From positions 4,960,001 through 5,024,000 of the forward strand of contig OX463849.1 of the NCBI GenBank assembly GCA_949825065.1: a stretch of DNA of 64,000 nucleotides. Direction: 5' to 3'. The translations under genes were made by a program, and so were the position numbers. The notes beneath the pieces were generated by a model. The model worked only from the letters and a program-made list of their open reading frames with translations. It was not told where the DNA came from and made no database searches. This document shows, one piece after another, positions 55,600 through 64,000 of this stretch. The DNA is from Odontocerum albicorne. Lineage: Eukaryota; Arthropoda; Insecta; Trichoptera; Odontoceridae. Every line of letters starts with the position of its first letter. The first letter of the stretch is position 1.

Positions 55600-56135
55600 A
55601 AAATTTAATTCACTGTCTATCCATGGCTTTATCCTACTCAGTTTCTGCTGGGCATAACTCCTTGAGCTTAAGAAGAGATCTGCGTCTCCTGGTATTCTTT
55701 ATGAGCTGTCCAGCATTACTACAAAGATTAGCGTTAAATAATGTTGAACTGTTCTCAATAACATACGCTGGCAAGAACTGTTCCCAATAACATACGGAAG
55801 AACGGGTCTTCCAGCCGCTATGCTAGTTGGAAGGGCCTTAACTATTTTGAACGGGACGGGACTGCTTCGGAAATTGACATATTTCATATCACATAACCAA
55901 AAGCAAAAGTAAATTTTCTTTTTAGATTGAGCGCGTTAGAAAGCACTCATCAACAAACTTAAGTGACTTCGAATATATGTGTATGTTTGTGTATATATAT
56001 GCATGCATATACATTACTTTCTATTTTATATAATTTTTATTATTTTTTATTCTGTATAATTTTTCATTATTCTTAATGTTAACACATCTCGTATTTTTCA
56101 AAGTAATTGGCGTAAGCCTGTTTAGAAAATATAAA
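55600..56135 (+). mobile_element. LINE-D, 5'-truncated copy, inverted relative to 48.7 kb
   Basis: It shares ccatggctttatcctactca, ttgagcgcgttagaaagcac and the aagcctgtttagaaaatata end with the reverse of 48715-49315. A piece with aataacatacg and caagaactgttc is duplicated at 55755-55795. It ends in a short AT tail. Coding frames are broken. Confidence 0.72.
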
Positions 56136-56139
56136 TAAA

Positions 56140-56690
56140 TTCATCACTTATCATTTCATTCCGTATTCTGTCATACATTGTCCTGACATGTTTTATATAA
56201 TATTTTTGTCAGTGTACATATTATTAATATAATAATTTATAATTATAAACCATATTACAATTACATATTTTCAGATTTTTTTAAATTTTAAACTTTCATT
56301 ATTTTCATGGCGTTCTTTTTTCATCTAATTTATTAACTTATTTATCGGAATGTTCTTTTTAATCTAACCTAACTTAACACATCAGCCTTTAAGTTCAAAT
56401 AGATTCCTTATCCCTTCATTCCATATTCTGACATACAGTGTAACTCCATGTTTTATTCACATTGCACGTTTTAATAATACAATAATAATATCCTAGTATA
56501 TTACAGAAATGATATATCAAATGTATTTTTTAGAATACTTTGTAAATATATTTCAGAATATAATTTCTTTACGACCTATTAATCCACTTAATTAATTAAA
56601 CTAATCGACCAAGTCTATTTAATACTAACAACTGTTTCATTTTGTTATTTCTTAGGGATTTATTTTTATTTCTTGAGTATTATTTTAGCA
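56140..56690 (-). pseudogene. Degenerate LINE-A traces
   Basis: The blocks tcatttcattccgtattctgtcatacattg (split in the sequence at 56151-56180) and ttcattccatattctgacatacagtg at 56415-56440 match the reverse of the LINE-A M-Y-D-R-I-R-N-E-M region. Otherwise AT-rich. Confidence 0.35.
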
Positions 56691-56694
56691 CTTA

Positions 56695-57000
56695 ATTGAA
56701 ACGGAATTCCCTCGCATATTTTCTGGTAAATTTCATCGGGAAATGAAATTTTCCTCTGTTTGCGGGGTCAACGAGGCAGATCGGTAATTAACAGGCTGCA
56801 AGGAATACCCCGGGGGTGTTCCTACAGATTCGATTGTGATGCCAAGCATCAATAATCGAGGAACGAGAAAGCTTCATTATTATTTCCGGGACGTTCAACC
56901 TCTTTTCTACAACGAGAAGATAATTAAGTCTTTGAGATCCAATTTCTAACGAATATAAATAAATTACCAAGCATCACAACGGATAACTGCGTTTTCAATA
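56695..57000. other. Less AT-rich, repeat-free stretch of unknown role
   Basis: This stretch has a mixed composition, does not resemble any repeat family in the window and lacks a convincing exon. It could be a conserved non-coding element or a relict of an unrecognised element. Confidence 0.25.
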
Positions 57001-57159
57001 TTGGTACTCGTATTTACCCCGCTAACCATATACAGCAGTAATAAAGTTTCGACTCGAGATTTCTCCACACCAAACTCAATGGTTTATCGAAAGTTTTTTA
57101 TTTTACTTAGCAGACTTCAATATTAAAATATTAAATCATTAATTATTGTATTATTCCAC

Positions 57160-58995
57160 TGATTACAAGTAAAATTATTTCATTCACTGAGTCATGTCAC
57201 CATATTATCCAATAATAATCAAATTAAGGATCTCTGCTATTTGGGAAGTATTTTTTTCGATCATAGAAAGGTTATGTTGACTTATTATTTCATTCAGTGA
57301 GTGTCGAGTCATGTCATCATATTATCCAATAATAATCAAATTAAGGAATACTGCTATTTGAGAATTATTTTTTTCGATGGTAAAAAGGTTATGTTGACTT
57401 ATTATTTCATTCAGTGGGTGTCGAGTCATGTCATCAAAATTATCCAATGATATAATGAAATTAAGGAATTCTGCTATTGGGGAAGTATTTTATTTGATGA
57501 TAGAAAAGTTATGTTGACTTATTATTTCATTCAGTGAGTGTCGAGTCATCATCATATTATACAATAATAATCAAATTAAGGAATACTGCTATTTGAGAAG
57601 TATTTTTTTCGATGATAAAAAGGTTATGTTGACTTATTATTTCATTCAGTGAATGTCGAGTCATGTCATCATATTATCCAATAATAATCAAATTAAGGAA
57701 TACTGCTATTTGAGAATTATTTTTTTCGATGATAAAAAGGTTATGTTGACTTATTATTTCATTCAGTGAGTGTCAAGTCATCATCATATTATCCAATAAT
57801 AATCAAATTAAGGAATACTGCTATTTGGGAAGTATTTTTTTCGATGATAGAAAGGCTATGTTCACTTATTATTTCATTCAGTGAGTGTCGAGTCATCATC
57901 ATATTATCCAATAATAACCAAATTAAGAAACTCTGCTATTTGGGAAATATTTCTTCGATGACAGAAAGGTTATGTTGACTTATTATTTCATTCAGTGAGT
58001 GTCAAGTCATGTAATCATATTATCCAATAATAATCAAATTAAGGAATACTACTATTTGAGAATTATTTTTTTCGATGATAAAAAGGTTATGTTGACTTAT
58101 TATTTCATTCAGTGAGTGTCGAGTCATGTCATCAAAATTATCCAATGATATAATGAAATTAAGGAATTCTGCTATTTGGGAAGTATTTTCTTTGATGATA
58201 GAAAAGTTATGTTGACTTATTATTTCATTCAGTAAGTGTCGAGTCATCATCATATTATCCAATAATAATCAAATCAAGGAACTCGGCTATTTGGGAAATA
58301 TTTTTTTCGATGATAGAAAGGTTATGTTGCCTTATTATTTCATTTAGTGAGTGTCGAGTCTTATCATCATGTTATCCAATAATAATCAAATTAAGGAATA
58401 CTGCTATTTGGGAAGTATTTTCTTCAACGATAGAAAAGTTACGTTGACTTATTATTTCATTCAGTGAGTGTCGAGTCATGTCATCATTTTATCCAATGAT
58501 ATAACCAAATTAAGGAATACTGCTATTTGAGAAGTATTTTCTTCAACGATAGAAAAGTTACGTTGACTTATTATTTCATTCAGTGAGTGTCGAGTCATGT
58601 CATCATATTATCCAATTATAATCAAATTAAGGAATTCTGCTATATGGGAAGTTTTTTCTTCGATGATAGAAAAGTTATGTTGACTTATTATTTCATTCAG
58701 TGAGTGCCGAGTCATCATCATATTATCCAATAATAATCAAATTAAGGTATACTCCTATTTGGGAAGTATTTTTTTCGATGATAGAAAGGTTATGTTGACT
58801 TATTATTTCATTCAGTGAGTGTAGAGTCATATCATCATGTTATCCAATAATAATCAAAATAACGAATTTTGTTATTTGGGAAGAATTTTCTTCCATGAAA
58901 GAAAAGTTATGTTGACTTATTAATTCATTCAGTGAGTGTTGAGTCATATCATCATTTGAACCAATAATAAACAAATTTAGAAATTTTGCTATTTG
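57160..58995. repeat. About 117-bp tandem array, roughly 15 copies
   Basis: The unit contains ttattatttcattcagtgag, tgtcgagtcatgtcatcata, ttatccaataataatcaaat and gatagaaaggttatgttgac. Starts at 57281, 57398, 57518 and 57632 show a 114-120 bp spacing. A variant unit with aaaattatccaatgatataa recurs 699 bp apart (57431 and 58130), which is six units and points to higher-order duplication. 117 is a multiple of three, so chance frames are long. Not a gene. Confidence 0.95.
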
Positions 58996-58999
58996 GGAA

Positions 59000-59505
59000 C
59001 TATTAACTAATTATTTCATAATTCATATGTTATACTCAATGAATGCATTTGTTTATATGCAATTCCTAATATTATCAAATTAATTATATGGACATGCTAG
59101 ATAGCGTAGTTGAGAGACACCATTGTATTCTACCGGAGTGATCAAATCTTCGGGTTAAAAACCACTGAAGTAGGTTAGTACTTCACAATTTGCCATCGCA
59201 TGTGTAAAGAAACCATAGGATGGAATTTCTACGTTAACTAGACTGAAATTTATAAAACTAAATAAAAATTAGGCGCGTTTTCTTAACCTAGCCCAATGGA
59301 AACACGGTGTGATATTAATCATCATGAAAAAGCAGCTCAAAAATGCCACTTAACATTTCAGATGACACATGTTATTCCTCAAATTTGATTTAAACATGGA
59401 ATGTGGTTACCAGAAAACGATTGACAAGGCTGTTGGTGATAAATTGTTTTTTTAATTGGCCATGAAAACTTGTTTGACTTTTAATAATTCAAATTTAATT
59501 ATTGA
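59000..59505. other. No recognised feature
   Basis: AT-rich, nothing supported. Confidence 0.4.
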
Positions 59506-59509
59506 AAAC

Positions 59510-59948
59510 ATACAAAAAACATCGGCTGACGTTCACAAAATAGGCGAAGAGCCCGCCACCTCAAACGAATGCCCGCGAGCTACTGAAGCGAGAGAAGCGA
59601 GTGAATTGAGATTATCTTTCTTGCGTTGCCATATACCAAAGTAGAGTGAGAATAAGACGTGAATAGCGTCGCTTCTCACCCATAGCGGTTTTTTAGAATA
59701 AATGTACCTACGTCACACACTGGCACACGTTTGATTGTATTGGTGAATTTATTCCCGATTTTCACAAAATATCTCTGATGTGGCCGATAAGTGCTAATAA
59801 TTATTAATATTTTTTTTTCATTCAATGCGTAAATGTATTACGAAGCAATACCTTAAATCTGAACCCAGTATTTATTATATTTATAGAGATATTAAAGTTT
59901 TTGGAAGCAATGTATACTAGTTACACATCATAGGGAAGAAAGGATTAA
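59510..59948 (-). mobile_element. TTAA-flanked MITE copy 3, truncated
   Basis: It is reversed relative to copies 1, 2 and 4. It ends gggaagaaagga then TTAA at 59945-59948. It shares tcaccc atagcgg and cacacgtttgattgtattgg blocks. The other end is lost. Confidence 0.8.
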
Positions 59949-60920
59949 CCAAATATGTAAACCTTTTTTCTGCATCGTAAGCACTCCATCTTATTTCAAT
60001 CAGGATTATTTCCTAGTATCAAATTCCTTCTCACTTTGTTTTTTTTTGTAATCCTTTGTGGGTAATTGATGTATACGTATCATCACGTAATTGTCCTGTC
60101 GGAGAAGATAAATTTCCTTAGTCTTCCTTTACCACGCCTTCCACTCAAATATACAATATAACTGTACTTAATTGAATTTCTAAAATCAAGTTTTTGTTTT
60201 GCATTAATGAAGAAACAGATAGACAAGGTTAATAAATAATAGATTAAAAAAGTTTGAGATTTAGGGTACGGGTTGTCTTATCCCTAAATCTTGTCTCATT
60301 ACAGACTCGGCAGCCGCGTATGCCTCCTTCCATGTATGCCAGCCTACACCTCTTTAACAGCGATTTTCAATATTTTTCCACTTGTCACCATAACATTCCC
60401 TTTTCTCTGTTAAAAACTTTATTGTATCTTGTTTTACAGTATTAACTTATACTTTTGTATTTATCTTGTAACCAGAAAAAGAAATTTCTCTACGTCAAGA
60501 ATAGTTGCGACTGGTCTGGTTTACGATTATGAATTCAGTCAACTTCCTGCATTGTTGCTGTGGTTCAAATATTTTTATAAGGCATAGATTGGGGGGATTT
60601 ATGTAGTTCTTTTTTATTGATGAAGATCTTGAAACTATTATGATGGGAACATTCATGGTAGGCAGAGAACCAGCAATATTTCCGCTTTTTTAACGTCCTG
60701 CGGATTCTCGTGTGCCGCTATGTATGGGATTTAGTTACTACCCATCTTTTTCTAATGGGAACGTCAGTTTAACCTTATTTTTCTGCACCATCTGATTACA
60801 TTTATTTAACATTTGTTAGCGAACATATCAAGTCAATTTATTGCTTCAAAACAATACCTTCCAATGAACCATTATTTTTCCATAATTATAATTTTTGTCA
60901 ATGATCCTGTCTTTAAATAG
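59949..60920. other. Mostly unrecognised, with a LINE-A trace at 60050-60160
   Basis: 60050-60160 (catcacgtaattgtcctgtc, then ccttagtcttcctttaccac) resembles a LINE-A end in reverse. A short imperfect hairpin gagatttaggg / ccctaaatc lies at 60256-60298. Confidence 0.4.
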
Positions 60921-60923
60921 TGT

Positions 60924-61165
60924 TTAACCCTGAGAGCGCTACGAGAAAAAAATACAATTGTCTATCTAGTGCTGAGATATATTTACGATTCAGACGTTCG
61001 TGATAAATATTCATTTTAAACCAGAAAAAAACAAATATTTTTATAACATAAATATATTTTAGAATATGTACCCTTGTATTCTAAATGAATATCATTCATT
61101 TAGAATACAAGGGTAGAACAAATTTCTTCCACTGCTATAGCAGGGCGCCGATCTCTCAGGGTTAA
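60924..61165. mobile_element. Second TTAA-flanked MITE type, 242 bp
   Basis: TTAA at 60924-60927 and 61162-61165, with inner ends CCCTGAGAGCGC and CTCTCAGGG in inverted order. A central hairpin at 61070-61115 has 21-bp arms around three bases. The ends differ from the longer TTAA family, so this is a separate one. Single copy in the window. Confidence 0.75.
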
Positions 61166-61493
61166 AAAAAATCTTAAGGAAAATAACGATAATTATGGGA
61201 TTTGCATGAAAGTTGAGGAAAGGGTAAATTTTGAGATAAATATAGCTTCTTTAGTTTATTCTCAAATATCTTTAAGGTTTTTGCACATCAGGTTGAGCCA
61301 AGAAAATTGTTCAAAGTCGAGCCGAGGGAGCCACAAAAGATTATGTGTGATTGTGTACGAAGAATTGTTTTTTCTTCTCAAAACACATCAGTTGGTATAC
61401 AAAAAAAACATTATACACATTCGTTGGTATAAACATTTTATCATTTGTATTGCACCTCTGTCAGATTCGAGAATTTCTGACTCCAGGAGTTTT
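61166..61493. other. No recognised feature before the assembly gap
   Basis: An open frame runs toward the gap but has no recognisable content. Confidence 0.4.
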
Positions 61494-61693
61494 NNNNNNN
61501 NNNNNNNNNNNNNNNNNNNNNNNNNNNNNNNNNNNNNNNNNNNNNNNNNNNNNNNNNNNNNNNNNNNNNNNNNNNNNNNNNNNNNNNNNNNNNNNNNNNN
61601 NNNNNNNNNNNNNNNNNNNNNNNNNNNNNNNNNNNNNNNNNNNNNNNNNNNNNNNNNNNNNNNNNNNNNNNNNNNNNNNNNNNNNNNNNNNNN
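61494..61693. other. Assembly gap, 200 Ns
   Basis: Exactly 200 undetermined bases, a round number that suggests a placeholder rather than a measured size. Frames crossing it are artefacts. Confidence 1.
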
Positions 61694-61890
61694 AGGCCGA
61701 ACACGTGCCCAGAATGTCAGACTCCCGATGGACATGCGAAATAATCCAATGGTACCCAAGAGACCCAGAAGAAGACCTAAGGTACGCTGGATAGATGAAA
61801 TCAGGAAGCATGGCAAACCGAACCTATAAATATAAGCACACAACAGGCCAAGGCTCAGAACGCCCAGTTCCATACCAAGCGCATGGAAAG
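61694..61890 (+). pseudogene. LINE-J ORF2 C-terminal fragment
   Basis: A-E-H-V-P-R-M-S-D-S-R-W-T at the start resembles the G-H-V-x-R-M block of LINE tails. After a frame change, R-P-R-R-R-P-K-V-R-W-I-D-E-I-R-K matches the usual G-R-P-x-x-R-W-x-D-x-I end. The upstream part falls in the assembly gap. Confidence 0.8.
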
Positions 61891-62463
61891 ATTCTTAAAA
61901 ATAATACCACACAAAATCACTGATTCAATGCACATTAAAAAAATATTAAAGATTATAATTTTAATAAATAGCTTGGAAAAATGGAAGGATCTATATGTGC
62001 AACAATACCTACATAGTTATACACATTGCCATTTTTTTATCTGAAAGTATTATGAACACTTTTATTTTAATCTTCAACACTCAACAAATTCAAGCTAAAA
62101 TAAATGTAATTAAAATATCCATAAAAAGTTAAAAAATGGTTAGGGTATCCACGAAATGAAAAATCCGCAAATATTCCGACGTGACATATTCCCACCCTCT
62201 TTTCATCAGACAAATTGTGTGTCGTTGTACCCGCGCCGGCCGACGTGAAGGCAGATCCGCTATATGCAAGAATCGAATAAATTTAAAATCGTGCATTTCA
62301 AACAGCTAAAATATTTAGAACATAATTTTTAGGAGGAATGCTAAATTATTGACGAGTGTTCAACAAGAGATGGATTCGGATTGTATTGTACTATCTTAGT
62401 TTACGGTACAACCTAGCGGATTTATTGATAAATGGCAATCTCTTCCAGCCTCCAGCAATGTAT
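61891..62463. other. Mostly unrecognised, SINE1 trace at 62415-62460
   Basis: tagcggatttattgataaat then ggcaatctcttccagcc matches the reverse SINE1 body end. The rest is AT-rich. Confidence 0.4.
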
Positions 62464-63008
62464 TTAATCCTTCCTTCCCTGTGATGTGTAACTAGTAAAC
62501 ATTGCTTCTAAAAACTTTAATATCTCTATAAATATAATAAATACTGACTTCAAATTTTAGATGTTCCTCCGTAATACATTTACGCATTGAATGAAAAAAT
62601 AATAATTAACACTTATCGGCCACATTAGAGATATTTTATGAAAATCGGGAATAAATTCGCCAATACAATCAAACGTGTACCAGTGTGTGACGTAGGTCTA
62701 TTCATTCTAAAACCCGCTATGGGTGAGGAAGTGACGCTATTCACGTCTCACTATACTTCGGTGTATGAGAACGCAAGAAATAGAATCTCCGTTTTGTGAA
62801 CGACGGCCGATGTTTTTTTTTTCATGATTTCAGCAACTAAATTTAAATGATCACTTTTGACTTCAAATTTAATTAATTAAAGCGATTGGCTATGAATATT
62901 CTTATTTTTCCTATTTTAAATGGCTTATTTTTACATGTGTATTGATGAGTATTGAATACACAGCACCGGAACGCGCGGATTTTTTTAGCACAGGAAGGGA
63001 AAGGTTGA
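62464..63008 (+). mobile_element. TTAA-flanked MITE copy 4
   Basis: TTAA at 62464-62467 and a one-base-changed TTGA at 63005-63008, with TCCTTCCTTCCC and GGGAAAGG inside. At 545 bp it is the shortest of the near-complete copies. It shares the gtgatgtgtaactagta, ctatgggtgaggaag and ttgaatacacagcaccgg blocks. Confidence 0.85.
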
Positions 63009-63241
63009 ACAAACCACAAATGTAAAATACAGGAATAAAACAATAGCACAAAATACAAGATGGTTTAAATGTTTTAAATTATTAACTTTTAGAACTTTTC
63101 TTCAATTAACATGATTATACAACTAACCTTGCAAAGTAATAATTGCAAAGTAATTGTTTGAATTAATCTTATATTTCTCACTTAAGTACGTATGGTAATT
63201 TTAGATTAAAACCTTTATCATAAAATATTATCAACATTTTG

Positions 63242-63305
63242 TCGTTGCGGGGCCTCGTAGTTGATAATGCTCTCGCCATTCCAACGTCAATTAAGTTGGC
63301 AACCA
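63242..63305 (-). pseudogene. LINE-H 3' end fragment
   Basis: ggcctcgtagttgataatgc then cattccaacgtcaatta matches 13255-13300 (tcctcgtagtcgagaatccc, ccactccaacgtcaatc) in order. No coding part remains. Confidence 0.5.
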
Positions 63306-63307
63306 AA

Positions 63308-63572
63308 GTTGTGTCGAGAAGTTTGTTTTCAAGTGAGTGAGCCGTTATACACCAGCAAACTCACCTATTTACACCGCTATATTGGATTCAATGGCACACC
63401 TGAAGGGAGACGATCGGAGCACACCAGCATGTTTCCTCCATTTTTTTAAGAGAATAGATATGACCGAAATCATCAAGTATTCTATATATTACTAGGCGGA
63501 AAAAACACCTGTGTCATTCGAGGAGAATGGCATAGCGTGGGGTTCGAACGAACAATCTTCCGCGCGTCAAAG
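63308..63572 (-). mobile_element. SINE2 copy, nearly full length
   Basis: Read in reverse, a degenerate head (GACTTTGACGCGCGGAAG) and B box (GTTCGAACCCCACG) lead into ccattctcctcgaatgacac and a body. The body ends gtgagtgagccg-type, matching gcaacggctcactca at 3418-3435. Confidence 0.7.
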
Positions 63573-63574
63573 TC

Positions 63575-64000
63575 CTTCCTTCCGTGGTTGCAGTCCTAAG
63601 ACTGGTTTGCAGCAATTTGAACTCTTCTCCTCCATTCCCCCCTGTCCTGTGCGGCTCTTTTTAAGTCTGTGTATGTTGAGCAGCGCACGTCCACCAACAG
63701 GTCCTCCAGGTACTCTCGGCGTGGGCGTCCCCTAGAGTTTGTCCCCTCGGTCATACCCTCCATTATGGCATGCAAGAGGCCCTCTTGTCGTATTATATGA
63801 CCGATCCATCTTGCACGCCTTTCGGACAGGATCCTGAGCAGGTGCCTTCCTCCTTCGATTCGTTGGAGAACCTCTTCATTTGTGATGCGGTCTCTCCAGG
63901 AAATTCCTAATAGTCTTCTATAGGACCACATCTCAAAAGCCTCTAGTATTCGTCTATCTCTTTCGGATATGCACCATGTCTCGCAGCCGTACATCAAGAT
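63575..64000 (-). mobile_element. LINE-C, second copy, runs off the window
   Basis: The minus strand is open from 63997 to the stop near 63596 and is almost identical to 35713-36114. Differences include C-I-S-E for C-L-S-E and R-R-I-L-E for R-R-R-L-E. The 3' border (ccttccttccgtggttgc) is the same as at 35692. It continues past the window end, so it may be longer than the first copy. Confidence 0.9.

Noticed and set aside
57766..58262. Frames of 70-80 codons in the 117-bp array
   Set aside because: Products of a repeat unit divisible by three. No conservation of frame between units.
61206..61873. Long frames on both strands across 61494-61693
   Set aside because: They run through 200 undetermined bases. 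Only the part after the gap has a recognisable (LINE) origin.

Overview
This is a window of AT-rich animal nuclear DNA, most likely from an insect. The signs are spliced exons with GT/AG borders, many mariner, hAT and TTAA-type (piggyBac-like) DNA elements, insect-type non-LTR retrotransposon (LINE) ends, tRNA-derived SINEs, solo-LTR-like repeats and several minisatellites. The species and order cannot be fixed from the sequence alone. There are no bacterial operons, rRNA genes, intact tRNA genes or CRISPR arrays.

One real gene is visible, on the + strand from 19162 to 45998. It is a partial receptor-type (membrane) guanylate cyclase of the natriuretic-peptide-receptor kind. Six exons (19162-19485, 20956-21127, 24127-24285, 26181-26376, 42085-42234, 45806-45998) join in one open frame of 398 codons. 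They encode, in order, most of the kinase-homology pseudokinase domain, the dimerisation helix, and the first part of the cyclase catalytic domain up to just after the first metal-binding aspartate. The extracellular domain, the membrane segment and the start of the kinase-homology domain must lie upstream of the window. The rest of the cyclase domain must lie downstream or be missing, because none of it was found in the last 18 kb.

Layout. 1-19 kb: repeat-rich DNA, probably a long upstream intron or the gene flank, with LINE ends, two solo-LTR-like copies, a decayed mariner, a perfect-looking palindrome and a hAT element ending 51 bp before the intron end. 19-26 kb: four exons separated by 1.5-3 kb introns. 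26-42 kb: a 15.7 kb intron holding an internally deleted mariner, SINEs, a triple-nested insertion (LINE, LTR, MITE), a 69-bp minisatellite of about 1.6 kb, a 28-bp and a 53-bp minisatellite, and a LINE nested in a MITE with a clear target duplication. 42-46 kb: two exons. 46-64 kb: repeats only, including a 740-bp (AT)n tract, an 1.8-kb array of about 117-bp units, four TTAA-flanked MITE copies counting the one at 21.4 kb, and a 200-base assembly gap at 61494-61693.

The most interesting material is structural: nested insertions that give a relative order of element activity, tandem arrays with higher-order duplication and periods that keep long frames open, and elements and hairpins placed very close to splice acceptors of the cyclase gene. 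No convincing new protein system was found. Two overlapping minus-strand frames at 17567-18017 are the only unexplained coding candidates.
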